Made by a program: the position numbers and the translations under genes. A DNA stretch of 11,349 nucleotides, from the NCBI GenBank assembly GCA_900550175.1, contig URQX01000042.1, forward strand, positions 1 to 11,349. The letters run 5' to 3'. The DNA comes from an uncultured Veillonella sp. (GTDB lineage Bacteria; Bacillota; Negativicutes; Veillonellales; Veillonellaceae). The notes under the pieces are model-generated. The model ran no database searches. It saw only the letters and a list, made by a program, of their open reading frames with translations, and was not told where the DNA came from. This document shows, piece by piece, positions 1 to 7,700 of this stretch (its first letter is position 1; each line of letters begins with the position of its first letter).

Positions 1-148
1 AGATAACGGATTTAATTTGGTCGCCGTATTGGCGGATAACTTTGGATGTTAATTCGATTTCGATACCGCTAGCAATCGGTTCAACCGTTACTAATGCATC
101 ATTTTTTTCATCGAAGCCAGCTTGCGCAGCTTTTACTAATTTTGCCAT
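1..148 (-). CDS. citD: Citrate lyase acyl carrier protein-like subunit (CitD family), 5' part only
   Basis: First 49 codons of a gene that runs off the left edge. The N-terminus (MAKLVKAAQAGFDEKNDALV, then TVEP and ELTSKVIRQYGDQIKSVI) follows the CitD pattern: AAxAG, a short loop, D-hydrophobic-x-V-x-P, then a segment like the SSVEKQFGDAIR of known CitD. In citrate lyase the gamma subunit carries a phosphoribosyl-dephospho-CoA arm that holds the acetyl and citryl groups while the alpha and beta subunits (CitF, CitE) cleave citrate to acetate and oxaloacetate. A good Shine-Dalgarno (GGAAAGGG) lies 6 bases before the ATG. The gene is 121 bases downstream of a CitT-type transporter on the same strand, which fits a citrate-fermentation operon. 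Odd: where CitD has the serine that receives the prosthetic group (AGTLES in the Klebsiella protein, Ser14), this protein reads AGFDEK, so the serine is missing. It could be a divergent or inactive paralogue; the rest of the gene is not visible. Confidence 0.68.
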   Translation of the reverse strand, partial: MAKLVKAAQAGFDEKNDALVTVEPIASGIEIELTSKVIRQYGDQIKSVI

Positions 149-186
149 GTTGCACCCTTTCCTTATGAAACATTTATAAACCCAAA

Positions 187-219
187 TCTGTACAGGCTCG
201 TCGCGAGAGCCTATACAGA
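187..219 (-). other. Intercistronic hairpin between citT and citD
   Basis: A 13-bp stem: arms 187-199 and 207-219, loop 200-206. The one mismatch in the DNA becomes a U-G pair in the minus-strand RNA, so the RNA stem is continuous. There is no T-run after it in either direction, so it is a poor candidate for an intrinsic terminator. It is better read as an mRNA processing or stabilising element that sets the transporter/lyase ratio, or an attenuating structure. The structure is seen; the role is inferred. Confidence 0.6.
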
Positions 220-261
220 CATTGAATACTACTAATTAAATTCTAACACTCCATTGTGAAA

Positions 262-280
262 GTTTCATATTACATGAAAC
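262..280 (-). other. Small hairpin straddling the citT stop codon
   Basis: Perfect 7-bp inverted repeat GTTTCAT / ATGAAAC with a 5-base loop that contains the citT stop codon (270-272). It overlaps a TGAAAGTTTCA palindrome at 256-266, which is also found at the pyk promoter. It may protect the citT 3' end or be an operator; no T-run follows. Confidence 0.4.
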
Positions 281-1673
281 CAGCGATTTTCCACCAAGGA
301 ATACCAATTACGTAGTTCAATACTAAACATACAACAGCGGAGATGAGACCAACTGTCCACCAGTCTTTTACATTGTTGTAACCAGCGGAGAAGATGATTG
401 GACCAGGAGCTGCACCGTAGTGAGTTACGGAACCACCATACGCATTTGTACCGATCATGATGAAAGCAAGTAATGTAGGATCGATACCTGCGTTAATACC
501 TACAATCAAGAATACTGGAAGCATTGCAGAGATGTATGCAGTACCAGATGCGAAGAAGTAGCGAACTGCAACGGAAATAATAGAGATAAGGATAAGCATC
601 ATGAATGGATCTAAACCAAAGTTCATATGAGCTTCTAAGAATTTAGCTAGCCATTCAAAGAATTTACCTTTAGTCAACGCTGAGGATAAGCCCAAGATAC
701 CACCGAACCAAATCAATGTGTTCCAAGCCGCTTTAGTTTTAAGCAAATCATCCCAAGAAATAATACCACATACAAATGTAGCAATCATAGCAACGATAGC
801 TACTGCGGTAGCATCGATTTTAATGCCAAATGTTGGTAGAATCCAACCAGTGATTGCAAGAAGTGCGATAACGATAAGGCCTTTTTCGGACGCTTTCATA
901 GGTCCTAATTCAGCTAAACCATCCGCTGCAATTTTCTTGTTATCGATTTCTTTTACAGATGGACGCTCATACATGTAACCAATAAGTGGCATTAGCATTA
1001 ACATGATAAAACCAGGTACAAACATAGCAGCAGCCCATTGTGCCCAATTCAAGGATACACCAGTCAATTTAGTAATGAAATCAAGTGCTAAGTAATTTGG
1101 CGCCATTGCTGTAGCAAATAGGAAAGATGTTACCTTTGTTGCAAAGTAACCATTCTGTAAGAGGTAAGCACCTGCTTTTTTAGCAGTTTCACCAGGATAA
1201 GAACCAACTGCTTCAGCGATGGATAAGTTGATAGGATATACGATACCTGCCGCACGAGCTGTGTTGGATGGAGTTGCTGGGGACAAGATCAAGTCAAGGA
1301 ATGCAGTTACATAACCAAGACGAAGTGTAGTGCTACCAAATGCGCGAACCAAGTGGTAAGCGATACGGTGACCAAGGCCAGTTTTACCAAACGCAACGGA
1401 TAATGCGAAGGCTGCGAAGATCAACCATAATGCTGTATTGCTGTAACCAGCTAATACATCTTTTGTGTTGCTCAATAAAATAGAAGATGTAGCAACACCC
1501 AATAATACCGTAATAGGAACTGGGAATGGTTTTAATACCAAGCCCACGATAGTTGCTAAATAAATACCAAATAATTGCCATACTTGTGGTTTGAGACCTT
1601 CTGGGGTGCCACCAAACCATGCGATTGCGACGATGGCAGCCATAACGGCAACGCGCCATAATTTGTCTTTCAT
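270..1673 (-). CDS. citT: DASS-family citrate/dicarboxylate antiporter (CitT/TtdT type)
   Basis: A 467-residue inner-membrane protein with about a dozen hydrophobic segments, close to the length of E. coli CitT (487). It belongs to the divalent anion:Na+ symporter superfamily and most resembles the CitT/TtdT branch, which exchanges external citrate or tartrate for internal succinate. Diagnostic motifs: SPATPSNTAR at residues 131-140 (first SNT substrate-binding motif), ASGTAYISAMLP at 375-386 (second motif, SGT instead of SNT), GGSVTHYGAAPGP at 413-425, and a C-terminal amphipathic WWTVG...IPWWKI stretch typical of this branch. Start: ATG at 1673, with AAAGG about 11 bases upstream. A promoter and a candidate LysR-type site lie upstream (1778-1845), and the citrate-lyase subunit gene follows. 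Exact substrate (citrate, tartrate, malate or fumarate) cannot be told from sequence; the citD neighbour favours citrate. Confidence 0.87.
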   Translation of the reverse strand: MKDKLWRVAVMAAIVAIAWFGGTPEGLKPQVWQLFGIYLATIVGLVLKPFPVPITVLLGVATSSILLSNTKDVLAGYSNTALWLIFAAFALSVAFGKTGLGHRIAYHLVRAFGSTTLRLGYVTAFLDLILSPATPSNTARAAGIVYPINLSIAEAVGSYPGETAKKAGAYLLQNGYFATKVTSFLFATAMAPNYLALDFITKLTGVSLNWAQWAAAMFVPGFIMLMLMPLIGYMYERPSVKEIDNKKIAADGLAELGPMKASEKGLIVIALLAITGWILPTFGIKIDATAVAIVAMIATFVCGIISWDDLLKTKAAWNTLIWFGGILGLSSALTKGKFFEWLAKFLEAHMNFGLDPFMMLILISIISVAVRYFFASGTAYISAMLPVFLIVGINAGIDPTLLAFIMIGTNAYGGSVTHYGAAPGPIIFSAGYNNVKDWWTVGLISAVVCLVLNYVIGIPWWKIAGFM

Positions 1674-1777
1674 GTGTGTCTTTACCTTTCTTAACTAACT
1701 TAGGCATACATAAAATCATCTAGTCTTTAACAACCTAACCGCTCGCGACGTCGATTACATTGATGAAGTCTACACTC

Positions 1778-1806
1778 ATTATAAATGTTTAAAAGAATTA
1801 TGAAAA
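1778..1806 (-). promoter_or_regulatory. Promoter of citT
   Basis: On the minus strand TTTTCA (1801-1806), a 17-base spacer and a perfect TATAAT (1778-1783). Transcription would begin near 1771, leaving a leader of about 97 bases before the ATG. The imperfect -35 suits an activator-dependent promoter. Confidence 0.55.
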
Positions 1807-1824
1807 ATAGATTACCTTTATAGG

Positions 1825-1845
1825 GGTTATAAAAACTTTTATACC
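1825..1845 (-). promoter_or_regulatory. Candidate LysR-type regulator binding site
   Basis: Imperfect dyad GGTTATAAAAACTTTTATAC(C): GGT(T)ATAAAA against its mirror GGTATAAAAG, one base of asymmetry. It is AT-rich with T-N11-A spacing as in LysR-type boxes and would lie about 54 to 74 bases upstream of the predicted start, the usual place for the recognition site. A second, looser dyad (ATACT 1854-1858, AGTAT 1873-1877) lies further upstream. Regulator assignment is inferred from the adjacent gene. Confidence 0.4.
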
Positions 1846-1890
1846 TACTATTCATACTTTTTATGCATTTTGAGTATAGAATTGCAGCCC

Positions 1891-1938
1891 AAAATGAAAA
1901 AAATGCATGTATACGTCCCCAAAGGGGGTATACATGCA
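1891..1938 (-). terminator. Intrinsic terminator after the lysR-type gene
   Basis: Stem arms 1904-1914 and 1928-1938 (TGCATGTATAC / GTATACATGCA, perfect 11 bp), continued by CCCC/GGGG (1917-1920, 1924-1927) after a 2-base bulge, with a 3-base loop. On the minus strand it is followed by seven T (1903-1897), C, A and four more T. It ends the pyk-lysR transcript about 95 bases beyond the regulator stop and insulates citT. The other strand has no T-run, so it is one-directional. Confidence 0.88.
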
Positions 1939-2033
1939 CTTACATGGTACTGCCTTGCTCTTTCGAGACATCTTCATTATGACCTATTATATCGAAAAAG
2001 TCTAATACTGAAATAGCATGGATAAGTAACGAC

Positions 2034-2945
2034 CTATGCTTTATATTCTCTAAAAATACTATTATCTACAACGGTATGTTTTTTATAGTAATCCCGAACA
2101 TACTCGATAAAGGTCTTAACTACTACAAGGTTTTCTGCATCCTTTGTATACACCATATTAGTATCACGGGAAATATACGTACCATCTTTGCTACGCAATG
2201 GACTTACGTAAATATCTCTATCCTTGCAAGATCCAAGGCCCATATAGGTCAAGATAGACCAACCGAGTCCTGCGCGCACAAAGTGACGGCATGTACTCAT
2301 AGAGTTTACATCCATCGCAACACTAGGTGGTTCTTCAAAATGTTCAGCACACCAAGTTTCGATAATATTAGCCACAGATGCATCCGTCTGATACTTGATA
2401 AATGGTACCTTCTCAAGGGTTTCAGGTGGTACTAATTCTTTATAAACCAAGCAATATGGCTCCTCCAATAGTAGTTCAGACTTACCAGACACATCATAAC
2501 CACCACGAGCAAAGGCAACCATACAGTCACCAGTATTAAACATTTTTACCACTTGATGGCTAAAAGCAGTCTTAACTTGAATATGCACGTCCGGATACTG
2601 TTCCCGAAAAGATTGTAATAAGGAAGGCAATTCATAATCTGCAAAGTTAATAGATGATGCAATCTTTAAGGTCCCTTGAATCTTACCAGAAGCAGAGTTC
2701 ATAGCATTTTCTAAAGCCTCTTGATCTTGCATCATTCTTTTACAATAATCATAGAAAATCTCGCCTTGCGCTGTAAGAGCTATCCCTTCAGCAGTACGTA
2801 ACAACAGAGAATGGCCCAAGGCTTTTTCCATATGGCGCAAACGGTAACTAAGCGCTGGTTGCGATAAAAATAACTTTTCTGCAGCCCTTGTAATATTGCC
2901 TTCATCGACAACGGTGACAAAGGTTTGCCATTCTCTATCATCCAT
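2034..2945 (-). CDS. LysR-type transcriptional regulator
   Basis: A 303-residue protein of standard LysR length. Residues 1-60 form the winged helix-turn-helix (FVTVVDEGNITRAAEKLFLS, QPALSYRLRHME, then TAQGEIFYDYC). Residues about 90-290 form the periplasmic-binding-protein-like effector domain (begins GTLKIASSINFADYELP). Family members bind a small-molecule co-inducer and usually activate nearby genes. Start: ATG 2945 with GGAG 5 bases upstream. It begins only 23 bases after the pyk stop, so it is probably co-transcribed with pyk, and it ends in a strong terminator before citT. Unlike the classic divergent layout, regulator and likely target point the same way. The target citT-citD and a citrate or related acid as effector are inferred from position only. 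Confidence 0.88.
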   Translation of the reverse strand: MDDREWQTFVTVVDEGNITRAAEKLFLSQPALSYRLRHMEKALGHSLLLRTAEGIALTAQGEIFYDYCKRMMQDQEALENAMNSASGKIQGTLKIASSINFADYELPSLLQSFREQYPDVHIQVKTAFSHQVVKMFNTGDCMVAFARGGYDVSGKSELLLEEPYCLVYKELVPPETLEKVPFIKYQTDASVANIIETWCAEHFEEPPSVAMDVNSMSTCRHFVRAGLGWSILTYMGLGSCKDRDIYVSPLRSKDGTYISRDTNMVYTKDAENLVVVKTFIEYVRDYYKKHTVVDNSIFREYKA

Positions 2946-2968
2946 AATATCTCCTTGTTAGTATCTAT

Positions 2969-4717
2969 TTATCGTGCATTTGCAATGCCTGCAAACACCT
3001 TGCCACGTTCACCATCGATAGTTACTTCTTGACCTTCTAAAAGCACTTCATGAGCATTTTTGGCGCCTAAAATTACAGGAATACCATAGGTAATGCCCGC
3101 AATAGCACTATCGGATGTATAACCATCCTCTACGGCAATAATGCCCCCTGCTCGTTTTGCAATAGACATCAATTCAGGTTCCATTGTACCTACAACGAGG
3201 ATATCGCCGTCTTTGAAGCTTTCATAATTACCTTTATGATTAGCCGCAACGAATACATTACCTGTTACGGATTTACGTAAAATACCATTACCAGATAAGA
3301 GCACTTGTCCTGCGATATGAACGCGAATCATGTTTGTAGTACCAGTTGCACCGGATGGCACACCAGCCGTAACAACTACAAGATCACCAGACTCGATAGC
3401 ACCTGTACCAAGAGCACCTGTAATAGCTTGTTTTACCATTTCATCAGAGTTGATGATTTCATGACCTTTAATAGCCTCTACGCCCCAGCACAATTGCATG
3501 CGGCGAATTGTTTCTTCATGCGGTGTTACAGCAATAATTTTGCAAGCCGGACGATGTCGAGCAGTGCTAATTGCAGTATGACCAGATTCAGTACATGTCA
3601 AAATAGCAGCTGCCCCAAGGTTTTGAGCGATGCGCACGCTTGCTAAACATACAGCACTGGTAGTCGTCATATCCACATCTTGACGAGCACGACTTTTGCT
3701 ATCGTAAATAGCAGCTTGTTCTGTTACCTCAGCAATGCGTGTCATAGTCGTAACCGCCTCTACTGGGTAAGCACCATTTGCTGTTTCACCAGATAGCATG
3801 ATGGCATCTGTGCCGTCCAAAATAGCATTAGCTACGTCACTTGCTTCCGCCCGTGTAGGACGAGGATTTTGAATCATAGATTCAAGCATTTGTGTAGCCG
3901 TAATAACTGGTTTACCCAAGTTATTACATTTTTCGATCATCATCTTTTGAAGTACTGGTACCTCTTCTGCAGGAATTTCTACACCAAGGTCACCACGAGC
4001 TACCATCAGGCCGTCTGCTACTTCTAAGATTTCATCGATATTTTTAACGCCTTCTGCATTTTCAATTTTCGCAATTATCTTAATATCTTTTTGCTCGGAT
4101 TCAAGAATACGACGAATGGCTACGATATCTTTACCGCGTTGCATGAAGGATGCTGCCACAAAGTCGACACCTTGTTGACAGCCAAAGCGTAAGTCCGCTT
4201 CATCCTGTTCAGATACAGGTGGCAAACTAAGTGCTACGCCTGGTACAGCTACACGTTTACGGTTACCGATTTCACCGCTATTTTGAACTGTGGTAACGAT
4301 ATTATTACCTTCAATAGCATCGATAGTAAGGGTTACAAGGCCATCGGCTAATAAAATTTTGTCCCCTACGGACACATCCCCTACAAGACCTTTGTGGTTA
4401 ACAGAGCTAATCTCTTTTGTACCTTCCACATCATCCGTCGTCAACGTGAATTGTTGACCTGCTTCGAGAAATACTTTGCCCTCTTTAAATAGACCGAGGC
4501 GCACCTCTGGACCTTTTGTATCGAGCAATAAGGCGATTGGTTTATTTACAATCATCGCCGCATCACGCACCATTTGCATGCGTTCTGCTTGCTCTTCATG
4601 AGATCCGTGAGAGAAGTTGAAACGAGCCACGTTCATGCCAGCTCGCATCATATCTTCTAAGATACCAAATTTATCCGTTCCCGGACCTACAGTACATACG
4701 ATTTTTGTACGTTTCAT
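2969..4717 (-). CDS. pyk: Pyruvate kinase with C-terminal PEP-utiliser-like swivel domain
   Basis: Cytosolic enzyme converting PEP + ADP to pyruvate + ATP. At 582 residues it is the long form, as in Geobacillus stearothermophilus, about 100 residues longer than E. coli PykF. Seen: TIM-barrel start KIVCTVGP (5-12), NFSHGSH (34-40), DTKGPEVR (66-73), the B domain at about 75-165, catalytic IAKIEN with Lys217 and metal ligand Glu219, RGDLGVEIP (241-249), and SGETANGAYPVEAV (309-322). The allosteric C domain runs to about 475 and the extra swivel domain from about 484 to 582. In the extra domain the position matching the phospho-histidine of PEP synthase/PPDK (TSHAA type) is Asp536 (YTSDSA). ATG 4717 has a perfect AGGAGG 4 bases upstream. 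Own promoter at 4764-4792; a lysR-type gene follows after 23 bases. Confidence 0.96.
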   Translation of the reverse strand: MKRTKIVCTVGPGTDKFGILEDMMRAGMNVARFNFSHGSHEEQAERMQMVRDAAMIVNKPIALLLDTKGPEVRLGLFKEGKVFLEAGQQFTLTTDDVEGTKEISSVNHKGLVGDVSVGDKILLADGLVTLTIDAIEGNNIVTTVQNSGEIGNRKRVAVPGVALSLPPVSEQDEADLRFGCQQGVDFVAASFMQRGKDIVAIRRILESEQKDIKIIAKIENAEGVKNIDEILEVADGLMVARGDLGVEIPAEEVPVLQKMMIEKCNNLGKPVITATQMLESMIQNPRPTRAEASDVANAILDGTDAIMLSGETANGAYPVEAVTTMTRIAEVTEQAAIYDSKSRARQDVDMTTTSAVCLASVRIAQNLGAAAILTCTESGHTAISTARHRPACKIIAVTPHEETIRRMQLCWGVEAIKGHEIINSDEMVKQAITGALGTGAIESGDLVVVTAGVPSGATGTTNMIRVHIAGQVLLSGNGILRKSVTGNVFVAANHKGNYESFKDGDILVVGTMEPELMSIAKRAGGIIAVEDGYTSDSAIAGITYGIPVILGAKNAHEVLLEGQEVTIDGERGKVFAGIANAR

Positions 4718-4727
4718 CTTTCCTCCT

Positions 4728-4758
4728 ATGAAAGTAATTTCTATATTGAAACTTTCAT
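4728..4758 (-). promoter_or_regulatory. Inverted repeats at the pyk transcription start (operator or leader hairpin)
   Basis: Two overlapping dyads lie between the pyk -10 and its Shine-Dalgarno. One is a perfect 8-bp repeat ATGAAAGT (4728-4735) / ACTTTCAT (4751-4758). The other is a compact TGAAACTTTCA at 4747-4757 (5-1-5 palindrome) that would cover about +1 to +11. The TGAAAnTTTCA form recurs at 256-266. It could be a repressor site or a 5' hairpin; neither is proven. Confidence 0.42.
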
Positions 4759-4763
4759 TTCTT

Positions 4764-4792
4764 ATTATAGTAATATTGGTGAAAGCTATTAA
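4764..4792 (-). promoter_or_regulatory. Promoter of pyk
   Basis: Minus strand TTAATA (4787-4792), 17-base spacer, perfect TATAAT (4764-4769). The -35 abuts the dnaE stop codon (4793-4795). Predicted start near 4757, giving a leader of about 40 bases. I see no terminator between dnaE and pyk, so read-through from dnaE is also possible. Confidence 0.55.
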
Positions 4793-7700
4793 TTATTGCA
4801 CCTCTACGGAGCCATCACCTAAGATAGCTTCAATAGCCTTGATAGATTCATCACTAGGGTCAAAGCACATATTCGGTGGCAAGTTAATGCGCTTCCGTTG
4901 ACGGTGCAAGTATAGCGATGTTGGCACAGAGCCTACGGTATTCGTTAACACTCGTTTTAAGGCTTCACTATTTTCTGGCGTATCATATTGGCTGTAAATA
5001 TGAATAGCCACATGTTTCGCCTGACTATAGTTTACCTTTAACGGCATAATGCGGTCTGCAATAATTTGCACACCCTTTTCATCCGCATCAACGCGGCCTT
5101 TTACCTTAACGATCATATCGACCGCCAAGAATTGTTGGCTTTGACTAAAAACCTTCGGGAATGCAACCACATTGGCCGCACCAGAGTAATCTTCAATGCG
5201 AAGAATGGACATAACCTCGTTTCGTCTTGTCATGCGATCCGATTTATTTTCAATCAACCCGCCAAAGGTAATGGTTTGACCATCGTATTGCTCTGGATTT
5301 TCTACGAGAGCCCCCAGTTCAAAGAGGCCCTCTAATTCCTTAGCATAGCCTTGCAATGGATGGCCTGTGATGTAAAAGCCGGTATATTCCTTTTCATCTT
5401 TCAATTTATCGTCTTCCGATAAATCCTCCACATTAGGTACAGGGATGAAATCTACAGACTCCTCTATATCACCAAAGAGGCTCATGGTGCCCATAGCAGC
5501 ATCCTTTTGCTCTTTAGCACCAACGGCTTGGGCGCTTTCATACATATGCAATAATTGGTTTCTATTTTCCTTGAAACCATCCATAGCGCCACATCGAATA
5601 AGGCTTTCAAGAAGGCGTTTATTAACCACCTTGTTGTCCACACGTTTGCAAAAGTCCACAATATCCGTGTAAAGACCGTGTTCATTGCGCTCAGTAATCA
5701 AGCGATCGATAGCATTGTCCCCTACGTTCTTGATGCCCCCAAGGCCGAAGCGAATGGCATCACCTTGTACGGCAAAGCTGCGCTCAGAATAGTTAATATC
5801 TGGCCCAAGGACCTTAACATTGTGCTTCTTGCAGGCATTAATATAGTACGTCAATTTTTGCATATTTTGCATAAAGCTAGTCATGGTGGCAGCCATGAAT
5901 TCAGGGAAATAGTGGGCTTTCAAATACGCCGTTTGGTACGCAATGTATGCATAAGCCGCACTATGTGATTTATTAAAGCCATAGCCCGCGAAGTATACGA
6001 GCAAGTCAAATACTTCATTTGCAATGGACTCTTCTATACCATTATTAATGGAACCTTGAATAAAGGATTCTCGCTGAGCCTTTAGAACAGATTCCTTTTT
6101 CTTACCCATGGCACGGCGCATCAAGTCCGCTTGACCAAGGGAGAATCCGCCCATGGCGGATGCAATCTGCATAACCTGTTCTTGGTATAAGATTACACCA
6201 AAGGTATCTTTTAGAATTGGTTCCAATATGGGATGTAAATAAGTAACCTCTTTTTTTCCATGACGGCGGTCGATAAAGTCCGCCACCATGCCAGAGCCTA
6301 GTGGGCCTGGACGGTACAAGGCTACCAATGGAATTAAGTCTTCAAAATGTTCTGGCTTAAGGTCCATAACGAGCTTGGTGATACCTTCCGATTCGAGCTG
6401 GAATACACCAGAGGTATCGCCCTTAGTGAGGATATCACAAGCCGCCTTATCATCAAGCGGTATTGCATCTAAATCGAGATCAATACCACGGTTCGCCTTG
6501 ATGAGCTTTAAGGCATCCCCCATAACCGTCAATGTACGGAGGCCTAAGAAGTCCATCTTTAAGAGGCCTAATTCCTCGATGTTATCCTTGTCGTACTGTG
6601 TTACAAAGCCTTCATCATTGGCATTTTGTACCGGTACATGGTCATCTAGAGGGTCTGCAGAAATTACGACGCCCGCCGCATGAGTGGACGAATTGCGCGC
6701 GATCCCTTCTAGCTTTTTACCAAAATCAAATAACTCTTTAACATTTGGATCAGCTTCGTATAATGCTTTTAACTCTTTGCCTTGCAACGCCTTATCTAAG
6801 GTAATCCCAAGTTCGTTGGGAATCATCTTAGCGATGCGGTTTACTTCAGCCAGTGGCAAGTCTAGCACGCGACCTACGTCACGGATAACCGCACGAGCCG
6901 CCTCTGTACCGAAGGTAATAATCTGAGACACACGAGCTTGGCCGTATTTCCGCGTCACATATTCGATAGCTTGACCACGCTTTTCATAGCAGAAGTCAAT
7001 ATCGATATCAGGCATGCTTACCCGCTCAGGATTTAAGAACCGTTCAAAGAGCAAATCGTACTTCAATGGATCGAGGCCTGTAATGCCAAGTAGATAGGCT
7101 ACTACGGACCCCGCCGCCGAACCACGACCAGGGCCTACTAAAATGTCATGCTCACGGGCGTAGCGTACATAGTCCCATACGATGAGGAAGTAGTCCTCAA
7201 AGCCCATGGTTCCAATAACATCTAGTTCATAGTCGAGACGCTTTTGTAATTCTTCAGAGGTCTCCCCGTAGAGGCGAGGAATTTCTCGTTCACAAACCTT
7301 ACGCAAATAGGTCTTAGACGTTTCCCCTTCTGGCACATCAAAGTGCGGCAAGTGATGTTCGTCAAAATTAAACTCTACATTGCAGCGCTCTGCAATTTTT
7401 AAGGTATTTTCGATGGCTCCTGGAATATGTCCAAATAGCTCAGCCATCTCATCCCCAGACTTGAGATAAAACTCATCATTAGGGAATTTTAAGCGATCCA
7501 CCTCAGCACGACGTCGGCCTGTAGAAATACATACCTTAATATCTTGCGCGTCTGCGTCCTCTTTTAAAACATAGTGGAAGTCATTAGATGCTACGATACC
7601 AAGACCATATTCCTTGCTGAGCTTAATGAGCTCCTCTTGGGCTTTCGCCTCCTCTGGCAAGCCATGATTTTGAATTTCTAAGAAGAAATTATCCTTGCCG

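Larger units (their letters stand above)
1674..2033. other. Intergenic region between lysR-type gene and citT
   Basis: This 360-base non-coding stretch holds, in minus-strand order, a 95-base 3' tail of the regulator with nothing recognised, a strong terminator (1891-1938), a LysR-type inverted repeat, a sigma-70-like promoter, and a 5' leader of roughly 97 bases before citT. Short open frames here have no Shine-Dalgarno and look like chance. Confidence 0.7.

Noticed and set aside
1727..1939. 70-codon minus-strand frame between the regulator and citT
   Set aside because: It runs through the terminator stem, operator and promoter and has no ribosome site.
5555..5968. Plus-strand frames inside dnaE, citT and pyk
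   Set aside because: They lie opposite clearly conserved minus-strand genes, lack Shine-Dalgarno sites and show no recognisable protein features.
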